From CAVTWS01 sp963738445 (lineage in GTDB: Bacteria > Actinomycetota > Acidimicrobiia > Acidimicrobiales > SHLQ01): 64,000 bases of DNA. A program made the translations under genes and the position numbers. The stretch spans positions 186,001 to 250,000 of the forward strand of contig CAVTWS010000001.1 in the NCBI GenBank assembly GCA_963738445.1, given 5' to 3'. The notes beneath the pieces are model-generated. The model made no database searches. It had not been told where the DNA came from and saw nothing but the letters and a program-made list of their open reading frames with translations. Position 1 is the stretch's first letter. Each line of letters begins with the position of its first letter. This document shows positions 8,546-15,544 of this stretch, piece by piece.

Positions 8546-10205
8546 TGAACTGGTCGATCGAGGTTCGCTGGGACGACCCATCGGTGGGAACGCCCGTGGA
8601 CGTGGTGGGCGCCATCATGCTCGCCGAGCGCGACGAGTTGGCTCGGCAGCTCGGTCTCCCTCCCGGTTCAGATGACCACGACGTCGTGGCGTCGGCATAC
8701 CGGCGGTGGGGTGACGCTCTCGTCGATCACCTACGCGGGGAGTTCGCTTTTGTGGTCGCCGATCGGGTTCGGCGGCGTGCGCTGCTCGTACGGGATCACC
8801 TGGGAGTGCGCCCGCTGCTCTACCGGCCGGTGCCGGGCGGTCTCCTGGCGTCGTGTGGAATGCCGGCCCTCCTGGCTGCGCCCTGGGGGCGGCCCGACGT
8901 CGACGAGACCTATGTCGCCCACTACCTGGCCGGCCTGCCGGAGCACGACGGGAGCGTGTATCAAGGCGTGCGCCGGGTGCCGGCCGGGTGCGCCGTGGTC
9001 GTGGATGAGGACCGGGTTCGTCCGTCCCGATACTGGCGGCCGGATCTGCGGCCGACATCGCTCTCGGCCACAGATGCAGCCGATGCGCTGCGTGAAGGTC
9101 TGGAGCGGGCGATGGCCTGGCGGCTCGCCCGGGGCTCCTGCGCCGTGACGTTGAGCGGCGGCCTGGACTCCACGACGGTCTACGCCATCGGTCGCTCGCT
9201 CGGGGCCGACGTGGCACCGTACGGCCTGTCGTTCCCCGGATGGGACTGTGACGAGACCACCTACATCGAGGCGGCGGCGGCGATGTACGGCGACGAGGCG
9301 AAACTGATCGACGGCCCAGGGACAGCAGTCCACGACTTCACCGCCCAGGCCCGCCAGAACGAGGATCTTCCGGGTGCGGGCGATGCTGGCTGCTACTCGG
9401 CGTTGCTCGGGCAGGCGGCGAGCGATGGTCGGCAGTTGATCCTCACCGGATTCGGCGGCGACACGGTGCTCTGTGGCTTCGGGATGGCAGCAGTCGATCT
9501 GGCCTGTCACGGTCGCTTCCTCCGGGCCCGGCGCGCCCGAGGCCCCGGAGAGACGGGAATGGTGGTGGCCCGTTCGGTGGCCCGCTTCGTCGCCGAGTCG
9601 AGCCCCCTCTTTCGACTGCTGGAAGGCCGACGTTGGCGAGCGAGGCGTTCCGGCTCCTGCATGACCGCGTCGATGGCGGATCGGGTCGGTCGGCCAGCGA
9701 CGCGTTTGTGCTGTCCACGCGGCTCCCGTCGATCGCGGCCCGACTGGCAGATCTCACCGCACCGGAGACCGGCTGGGTGCACGAGGGGTTCGATCGTCTC
9801 GCCCGCCCGGTCGGTCTCACCGCTTCGCATCCCCTCCTCGACCTCGCCGTCGTCGACGTCGCGCTTCGACTTCCCGACGAGGTGTTCCAGACGAAGCCCG
9901 GCGAAGGGGTTCGAGACCTGCGGGGCCTTCACCGTCGAGCGTTCGGTGAGCTGTTGCCCCCGATCGTGAGGGACCGAAGGACAAAGGCGGAGTTCACGGA
10001 CGTCTATCACGTGGTGATGGCGGACCTGCTCGCCGAGCGCGAACTGCGTGGTCGGTCCGGTCTCGAGAGCGCCTGGATCGACGTGGAGCGCCTGGAACGT
10101 GAGACCGTTCGAATCCTGCGCACTCGGGATTCATTGTGGTCGGCCTGGCTGGCATGGACTGTCAGGTGCTGGAGTCAGGCTGATCGCGTTGAGGCGGACC
10201 TGTGA
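8545..10205 (+). CDS. Lasso macrolactam synthetase (C protein, asparagine-synthetase-like; one frameshift)
   Basis: ATP-dependent cyclase that activates the ring Asp side chain as an acyl adenylate and joins it to the core N-terminus. About 553 residues. The N-terminal glutaminase-like domain lacks the nucleophilic Cys2 (it begins MNWSIEVRWDD), as expected for lasso cyclases. The PP-loop SGGLDSTT lies near residue 203, followed by LSFPGWDCDETTYIEAAA. The second half is in another frame from about 9620: HPLLDLAVVDVALRLPDEVFQTKPGEG, then LLPPIVRDRRTKAEF, the AsnB C-terminal signature. The single break near 9600-9633 is probably an indel error, since the family sequence continues directly across it. 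Confidence 0.9.
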
Positions 10206-10224
10206 ACGTCAATGGGAACACGAA

Positions 10225-10380
10225 GTGGTATCGTCACCAGCCGTGGATACATCTGTAGGCGCGCCCAAGCCGTATGCCCGTCCGAAGCTGCGCGTGCTGG
10301 GCTCATTGATAGATGTGACCGGCGGCAACATCAAGGGCAGCGTCCTTGACGGTGGCGGCACGATGCTGATGAGCGCCTGA
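10225..10380 (+). CDS. Lasso peptide precursor (A), core GNIKGSVLDGGGTMLMSA
   Basis: 51-residue precursor, 19 bases after the cyclase stop. I choose the GTG at 10225; an internal GTG at 10243 would drop six residues and does not alter the motifs. The leader contains Y17-x-x-P20-x-L22 and G26, the signature bound by the B1 RRE, and T32 at the penultimate leader position (YARPKLRVLGSLIDVTG). Cleavage after G33 leaves an 18-residue core starting with G34 (Gly1). D42 falls at core position 9, so a nine-residue Gly1-Asp9 macrolactam is predicted. The tail GGGTMLMSA has Met14, Leu15 and Met16 as candidate plugs. The unmodified lasso has a calculated neutral monoisotopic mass of about 1688.82 Da. 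Confidence 0.93.
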   Translation: MVSSPAVDTSVGAPKPYARPKLRVLGSLIDVTGGNIKGSVLDGGGTMLMSA

Positions 10381-10429
10381 TGCCGGTCGATGTGCGCATT
10401 GCTCGGCATGAGCGCCGTCCCGACGACAG

Positions 10430-11581
10430 ATGACCCACGGGGAACTCGAGGAGCACGCCGGCTACCTGGGCGACCAACGTCGAAATGAGGCCTTCGAGGC
10501 GGCCCTTCGTGCCGTGGTCCGGCCCGGCGATGTCGTGCTCGATTTGGGGGCGGGGACTGGACTGCTCGGCGCAATGGCACTCGAGGCGGGGGCAGATCGC
10601 ATCCATGCGGTCGACGGCGGCCCGATCCTCGGCCTCGCCATGGAGGCGGCCCGGCGGGACGGTCGGGCCGATCGGGTGATCCCGACGCGCGGTCACTCCA
10701 CCGAGATCGATCTTCCCGAGCTGGTGGACCTCGTGATCGCGGACCAACTGGGTGGGTTCGCCCACGATGCCGGGGTGTTGCAGTGGTTCGCCGACGCCCG
10801 GCAGCGTCTGGCTCGTCCCGATGCCCGGTTCGTCCCATCGCACGTGCGCCTCATGGCGGCACCCGTGCAACACGCGGGCATCAGACAACGGGTCGATCCG
10901 TGGCGCCAGAGCCGTTATGGCATGGATCTGTCGGTATTCGCGGAGGCCGCAGCGCACACGCCCTTGCGCTTCTCTCACCCTCGGGGGGAGGACACGTTCG
11001 TCGACCTGGCCGAGCCGGCCGAGCTGTGCCGCATCGAATCCAGCGACGACAGCCCCATCCGGTCGTCGGTCCGCTACACGGTCAGCCGTCCCGGCCGCCT
11101 CGACGGTCTGCTGGGTTGGTTCGTGGCCGAGTTGGCCCCGGGGATCGAGATCACCAACGACCCCCATGATCCCGATGCCTTCAATCGGTGGCACAACGGC
11201 TACGCGCTCGACCCGCCCGTCGAGGTCGCCGAAGGTGCCGTCATCGACGTCGGGCTCGATCTGCGTCCCATCACCGGTTTGCTGAACTGGTCGGTCACGA
11301 TCGAGCACGACGGGAAGTCCGTGCGCCGCCGTCATGCCGGGTTCCTCGGATCGTTCGAGTCGGCCTCCGATCTTCGATCGAGCGCGCAGGACCGCCCGGC
11401 CGAGGGGCTCCGACCCCTCGGAACCGTCGTGGAGGAACTCATCGACCTCGCGGAGGGGCGACCGCTCGATGACTCGTCGCGGGAGCTCGTCGAACGGTTC
11501 CCGGAGCGTTTTCGGTCTGCGGCGCACGCCCGGCGGGTGCTCCTGCGGCTCGAGGAGTTGGGGCGAGGCCTCGGCGCGTGA
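10430..11581 (+). CDS. PRMT-like class I SAM-dependent methyltransferase in the lasso operon
   Basis: 383 residues, one frame. SAM-binding motif I is VVLDLGAGTGLLGAMALEAGA, with the acidic end of strand 2 in RIHAVDGG, as in protein arginine methyltransferases and their bacterial relatives. The double-E loop equivalent reads DLVIADQLGGF. After LARPDARFVPSHVRLMAAPV a beta-barrel-like C-terminal part (LDGLLGWFVAELAPGIEI, LLNWSVTIEHDG) resembles the PRMT dimerisation/barrel region. It follows the precursor by 49 bases and overlaps the kinase gene (GTGA). The setting suggests methylation of the lasso peptide, but the predicted core has no Arg, so the target is unknown. No upstream start exists in frame. 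Confidence 0.8.
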   Translation: MTHGELEEHAGYLGDQRRNEAFEAALRAVVRPGDVVLDLGAGTGLLGAMALEAGADRIHAVDGGPILGLAMEAARRDGRADRVIPTRGHSTEIDLPELVDLVIADQLGGFAHDAGVLQWFADARQRLARPDARFVPSHVRLMAAPVQHAGIRQRVDPWRQSRYGMDLSVFAEAAAHTPLRFSHPRGEDTFVDLAEPAELCRIESSDDSPIRSSVRYTVSRPGRLDGLLGWFVAELAPGIEITNDPHDPDAFNRWHNGYALDPPVEVAEGAVIDVGLDLRPITGLLNWSVTIEHDGKSVRRRHAGFLGSFESASDLRSSAQDRPAEGLRPLGTVVEELIDLAEGRPLDDSSRELVERFPERFRSAAHARRVLLRLEELGRGLGA

Positions 11582-12456
11582 GGGCTGGTGATCGTTCGTC
11601 CACGATGATCCATGGGCTGGTGGTCGATTCCGACCTCCCCCTGCCGGGTGCGCCCACGACGGACATCGCCGACATCGCCTGCCGTCGTGACGACACCCTG
11701 TGGCTCGACGAGGGCGACCACGTCTTGACCATCCAACGAGCCGATGGGCAGGCCCTGCTCCGCTACGGCGACCTGGCTGTCGTGTCGATCGCCGACGATG
11801 GAGGTCGAATCCGCTACAGGCGGCTCGAAGCCGACGACGAGGCGTTGATCCACGTGATCGTCGACCACGCCGTCCCCCGTGCCATCGTGGCGCACGGTGG
11901 CGTCGTCCTTCACGCTGGCGCCATCGTGCGCCCCGACGGCCTGGCGACCGTGGTGGTGGGGCCGTCGGGTGCCGGCAAATCGACCCTGGCCGCCGGGGCC
12001 AGCCGCCGGAGCGGCATCGGGCACCTGGCCGACGACTCCCTACGGCTGGTGCGACACGAGGGCCGGATCGTCGCGCACGTCGCCGGCACTGGAGCGCGCC
12101 TGCGATCGGATTCACGCCGCGGTGCCGGGTGGGCTGACGACGTGGACGAGGAACACAAGCAGCGGATCGCCGTCACCTCGCCGCTGGCCCCGACCGCAGT
12201 CGTCGGGGTCGACCGGGTCGTCGTCCTCGATCCGAAGTCGACGGCGATGGCACCCCGGCGCATTGGCGTCCGCGCCTCCGACGCTCTGACGATCCTGTTG
12301 AGCAACCGGTTCGGCATGGGTCCTCCCACGGTGATCGATCCGGACAACGACTTCGGGATCGTGGCCGAGTTGATCGGCCAGAGCGAGGTCTACACCCTCC
12401 ACTACGCCCACGATTTCGATCAGCTCGACGCCGTCGTGGACCTCCTCATCCGATGA
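11578..12456 (+). CDS. HPr kinase-like protein, candidate lasso peptide kinase
   Basis: 292 residues from a GTG overlapping the methyltransferase stop; an ATG at 11605 giving MIHGLVVDSDLPLPG is an alternative and starts at the first conserved residues. The HPr-kinase/P fold is visible as IVAHGGVVLHAGAI, then the P-loop VVVGPSGAGKSTLAAGA, then HLADDSLRLV. Proteins of this type in lasso clusters (ThcoK, PadeK) phosphorylate a Ser near the peptide C-terminus. The predicted core has Ser17 next to the terminal Ala18, plus Ser6 and Thr13. Peptide phosphorylation here is inference; some such kinases have unknown substrates. It is the last gene of the operon, ending 2 bases before the convergent gene. 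Confidence 0.85.
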   Translation: MRAGDRSSTMIHGLVVDSDLPLPGAPTTDIADIACRRDDTLWLDEGDHVLTIQRADGQALLRYGDLAVVSIADDGGRIRYRRLEADDEALIHVIVDHAVPRAIVAHGGVVLHAGAIVRPDGLATVVVGPSGAGKSTLAAGASRRSGIGHLADDSLRLVRHEGRIVAHVAGTGARLRSDSRRGAGWADDVDEEHKQRIAVTSPLAPTAVVGVDRVVVLDPKSTAMAPRRIGVRASDALTILLSNRFGMGPPTVIDPDNDFGIVAELIGQSEVYTLHYAHDFDQLDAVVDLLIR

Positions 12457-12458
12457 CC

Positions 12459-14042
12459 TCAGGTGCCGTCTCGTAACCGGCGGGTGATGAGCTCGCGGCG
12501 GGCGCGTAGCTCGCGGTAGGTGAACGTATCCCGGGTCCGGTCGACGCCGAAGGCGTCCTTCACGCTGTCGAGGTCGACCTGGTAGGCGGCGGGATCCATG
12601 CCGATCTCGGCGGCGATGGAGGCGCCGTGGGTGGTGGCGAAATGCGTTGCGACGACGGCGACCTCGCCGATGAGGTCGAGGTCGGGCGCCAGCACGGCGA
12701 TGGCGCCATCGAGGAACACCAGGTTCTTGACGAAGAGCATGAGCTCCTTGGGGAGGCGGGCACCGTAGCCGAGGAGCCCCTTCACGACCCGTTGGATCTC
12801 GGCCACCATCTCGGCCTGGGTGAGGCTGGTCGGGTCTGCGGGCGGCCGGTCGAGCCCCAGGTCGCCGATCACCTCGTCGATGTCGGTGTCGGCCGGCAAG
12901 GCTCCCAGCTCGCACAGGGCCTGGACCTGGCCCCGAACGTCGCTCATCGTGCCGGCGATCATGAGCTTGAGGAAGGCCTGGCGTTTGGCGGGGCTCAGCC
13001 GTCCGGTGATGCCGAAGTCGAGCAGCGCGGTGCGTCCGTCGGGCTGCACGAACAGGTTGCCGCCGTGGAGGTCGCCGTGGAATACGCCCTTGAGGAGGCA
13101 GCCCTCCATGAAGCCGATCATGCCGGCCCGGATGATCTCGTGGGTGTCTATCCCGGCGGCGCGGATCGCCTCGGCGTCGTCGAAGCGGAAGCCGGACAGC
13201 CGCTCCATCACGAGGACCCGGGCGGTGACGAGGCGGGGATGGGGGCGGGGGACGACGTATCCCCGCTGGCCGAGCTCGGCCAGGGTGCGGGCCACCTCGA
13301 GCATGTTGTCGGCCTCGAGGCGGAAGTCGAGCTCCTCCATGATGGTCTCGGCGAAGACCTGGACGAGCGCCGGTGGGTTGGCGAGCGCCGCCACCGGTAT
13401 GCGGCCGACGAGCCGGGGGCCGAGCCAGGCCATGACCTCCAGGTCCTTGCTGACCAGGGCGGCGATGCCGGGCCGCTGGACCTTGACGACCACCTCGGTG
13501 CCGTCCTGCAGGCGAGCGGCGTGGACCTGGGCGATCGACGCGGCGGCGAGCGGGACGGGATCGATCCAGGCGAAGACCGACTCCAGGCTCTGACCCAGAT
13601 CGCCCTGGATCACGGTGCGGACCGTCGAGAACGGTTCGGCCCGCACCTGGTCGCGACACTTCGCGAACTCTTCGACCAACGCCTCGGGGAAAAGCCCGGC
13701 CCCGGACGAGATGATCTGGCCCAGCTTGATGTAGGTGGGACCGAGCCGTTCGGCGGACAGGCGGAGCCGACGCGAGATGTCGCGGCGGGAGAAGTCGCCG
13801 CCACGACGGCGTGCACCGATCACCCACGGCGCGAGCGATCGGGACGCCTCGGCCGCCACCCGGGCGAACCGCGCCACCGGAGGGAGCCGTCGCGGCTCGA
13901 GAAGGTCAGGGATGCGGGCGACGACCTCGCTCCGGAGGCGCCGCACGTCGCGGCGCCACGGAAGGTCGCCCGGGTCGATCAGCCAGGGGGCAGCATCGCT
14001 GAAGGCGCCGTGGGCCTGGTCGATCGGTGCGGTTGAGGTCAC
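12459..14042 (-). CDS. ABC1/UbiB (AarF)-family atypical kinase
   Basis: 527 residues from a GTG (VTSTAPIDQAHG) that overlaps the stop of the phosphatase gene (GTGA). The family hallmark KxGQ motif is GPTYIKLGQIISSG. Next come an Ala-rich nucleotide loop in PLAAASIAQVHAARL, the Lys of VVVKVQRPG, the Glu-containing ETIMEELDFRLEADNM, the catalytic loop GVFHGDLHGGNLFV and the metal-binding LLDFGITGRL. A C-terminal hydrophobic region follows. Members act in isoprenoid quinone or lipid metabolism in membranes; the exact role in this organism is not clear, since no quinone gene is adjacent. Confidence 0.92.
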   Translation of the reverse strand: MTSTAPIDQAHGAFSDAAPWLIDPGDLPWRRDVRRLRSEVVARIPDLLEPRRLPPVARFARVAAEASRSLAPWVIGARRRGGDFSRRDISRRLRLSAERLGPTYIKLGQIISSGAGLFPEALVEEFAKCRDQVRAEPFSTVRTVIQGDLGQSLESVFAWIDPVPLAAASIAQVHAARLQDGTEVVVKVQRPGIAALVSKDLEVMAWLGPRLVGRIPVAALANPPALVQVFAETIMEELDFRLEADNMLEVARTLAELGQRGYVVPRPHPRLVTARVLVMERLSGFRFDDAEAIRAAGIDTHEIIRAGMIGFMEGCLLKGVFHGDLHGGNLFVQPDGRTALLDFGITGRLSPAKRQAFLKLMIAGTMSDVRGQVQALCELGALPADTDIDEVIGDLGLDRPPADPTSLTQAEMVAEIQRVVKGLLGYGARLPKELMLFVKNLVFLDGAIAVLAPDLDLIGEVAVVATHFATTHGASIAAEIGMDPAAYQVDLDSVKDAFGVDRTRDTFTYRELRARRELITRRLRDGT

Positions 14043-14809
14043 GCCTGGGCCAGGTCGGCCAGCACGTCGAGCACGCTCGCCGCCAGCTCGGGTCGACAGA
14101 TCAGCAGGTCCGGAAGGTACGGGTCCGGGCAGTTGTAGCGCAGCTCGGACCCGTCGATCCGCGAGCAGTGGAGGCCGGCGGCGAGCGCCACGGCGACGGG
14201 AGCGCAGGAGTCCCATTCGTATTGGCCGCCGTTGTGGACGTAGATCTCGACGTCGCCCCGCACCACGGCCATCGCTTTGGCCCCGGCCGAGCCCATCTCG
14301 ACGAGCACGCCACCGAGTCGTTCGGCGACGGCGAGCGCTTCGGCCGGGGGGCGGGTGCGGCTGACGACGACGCGAGGTGGCCCCTCCCGGGGAGTGACGG
14401 GTGCGACGGGCTCGGCGGTCGAGAGCACCAGATCGAGGCCGGGCAGGGCGACGGCACCCGCCACCGGTCGACCGTCGACGACGAGCGCGACGTGGACGGC
14501 CCAGTCGATGCGAGGGGGTTCGCCGAACTCACGCGTGCCGTCGAGCGGATCGACGATCCAGGTGCGTGGCGACGCCAGTCGGGCGTGGTCGTCCTTGACC
14601 TCCTCGGACAACACGGCATCTCCGGGCCGCCGCTCGGCCAACGCCGTCATGAGGAGCTCGTTGGCCTGACGGTCTCCTTCGGCCTTGAGCACCGCCGACG
14701 GAGCCTCTTCGGCGGTGAGGCGAGCGCGGAGATCCATCAGGACCGAGCCGGCGCGGCCGGCCAACTCCGCCGCGAGGAGATGATCATCGGGGGTCACGGG
14801 AGAGTTCAT
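14039..14809 (-). CDS. cysQ: CysQ-type 3'(2'),5'-bisphosphate nucleotidase / inositol monophosphatase family
   Basis: 256 residues, close to mycobacterial CysQ in length. Mg-dependent Li-sensitive phosphatase fold: LKAEGDRQANELLM, then metal-binding Glu in VLSEEVKDD, the WIVDPLDGTREFGE motif (the DPLDGTREF form is typical of CysQ), and the second metal site in YEWDSCAPVAVALAAG. It hydrolyses 3'-phosphoadenosine 5'-phosphate or inositol phosphates; the choice cannot be read with certainty. Start is the ATG at 14809 (MNSPVTPDD). The stop overlaps the ABC1 kinase start. Confidence 0.85.
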   Translation of the reverse strand: MNSPVTPDDHLLAAELAGRAGSVLMDLRARLTAEEAPSAVLKAEGDRQANELLMTALAERRPGDAVLSEEVKDDHARLASPRTWIVDPLDGTREFGEPPRIDWAVHVALVVDGRPVAGAVALPGLDLVLSTAEPVAPVTPREGPPRVVVSRTRPPAEALAVAERLGGVLVEMGSAGAKAMAVVRGDVEIYVHNGGQYEWDSCAPVAVALAAGLHCSRIDGSELRYNCPDPYLPDLLICRPELAASVLDVLADLAQA

Positions 14810-14873
14810 GCCCCCGGTACGGTACCGGCCTCCGCCGTCCACCGGCCGCCGCGGGCGGCAACCACAACCGGTC

Positions 14874-15125
14874 CTACAGCGACGGTCCGTGGGGGTCGCC
14901 GGCGGCCTCGTAACAGGGGGCGTGAAAGTGCTCCACCCGGTCCCAGCGGTTGTCGTGGTACACGTTGCAGATGACCTGCATGTGCCGCAACCGAGCCTGG
15001 AACTTGATGCGATCGCCGCAGTGGATGCACTCCACCATGTTTCCGGGCTCGACGATGCGGGTAACCGCCCGGCTCGTCCACTTCTTCGACTTGCGGGTTC
15101 GCGGTGCCGTCGCGGTTTCAGCCAT
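14874..15125 (-). CDS. Small Cys-rich (possible zinc-binding) conserved protein
   Basis: 83 residues, one frame, ATG at 15125 with GAAAGAGG just upstream. A basic, Ser/Thr/Lys-rich N-terminus (APRTRKSKKWTSRAVTR) is followed by a C-x2-C pair (MVECIHCGDRIKF), a third Cys in QVICNVYHD and a His/Cys pair in VEHFHAPCYE. The spacing suggests one zinc-binding site, perhaps of nucleic-acid-binding type. I do not recognise a named family. It stands alone between the phosphatase and a membrane-protein gene on the same strand. Confidence 0.7.
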   Translation of the reverse strand: MAETATAPRTRKSKKWTSRAVTRIVEPGNMVECIHCGDRIKFQARLRHMQVICNVYHDNRWDRVEHFHAPCYEAAGDPHGPSL

Positions 15126-15155
15126 GGTCCTCTTTCGGCTGAATCCAGCATGGCG

Positions 15156-15539
15156 TTAGGAGTCGTGGCTGCGGGCCAGGCGCCTTCCGAGCTCCACCGA
15201 CCGGCGAACGAGCTCCCGGACCGTCGATTCCTCGGCCCCCGACGCGACCATGGCGCCGATGGTGGCCTCGAGATCGGACGCCAGGTCGTCGACGGCCGCC
15301 GGTGCGTCGGCGTCGGCCACCGGCTCCGCGACCGGTGGTCGGGTGGTGAATCCGCCGACGGCGGTGACCGCGACGAGGGTCAACGCCGAGGCCGCCCCGA
15401 CCAGGCCGAAGCCCACCGCCCGGCCGTCCGCGTCGTCGATCGAGCTCACGATCATGCCGGCGATCGCGGTGACGAACCCCACGAAGGCGGCCACCCGGAC
15501 CAGGCCGGCGGGGATCGTGCGAAAGCGCGGCTCGGACAT
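15156..15539 (-). CDS. Hypothetical two-helix membrane protein
   Basis: 127 residues from the ATG at 15539 (MSEPRFRTIPAG). Two predicted membrane helices: VRVAAFVGFVTAIAGMIVSS and GFGLVGAASALTLVAVTAVG. They are followed by a Pro/Ala linker and a charged, probably cytoplasmic helix (DLASDLEATIGAMVASGAEESTVRELVRRSVELGRRLAR). No recognised domain. It ends 5 bases after the ettA stop region on the same strand and is probably upstream in one transcript with the small Cys protein. Function unknown. Confidence 0.65.
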   Translation of the reverse strand: MSEPRFRTIPAGLVRVAAFVGFVTAIAGMIVSSIDDADGRAVGFGLVGAASALTLVAVTAVGGFTTRPPVAEPVADADAPAAVDDLASDLEATIGAMVASGAEESTVRELVRRSVELGRRLARSHDS

Positions 15540-15544
15540 CAGCG

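Noticed and set aside
8545..10205. Asparagine synthetase of primary metabolism
   Set aside because: No Cys2 nucleophile, and it sits between B2 and a precursor with a lasso leader.
10331..12115. Long minus-strand open frame of about 594 codons opposite the methyltransferase and kinase
   Set aside because: It is a GC-driven shadow: Arg/Gly/Pro-rich, with no recognisable domain, while the plus-strand genes have clear motifs.
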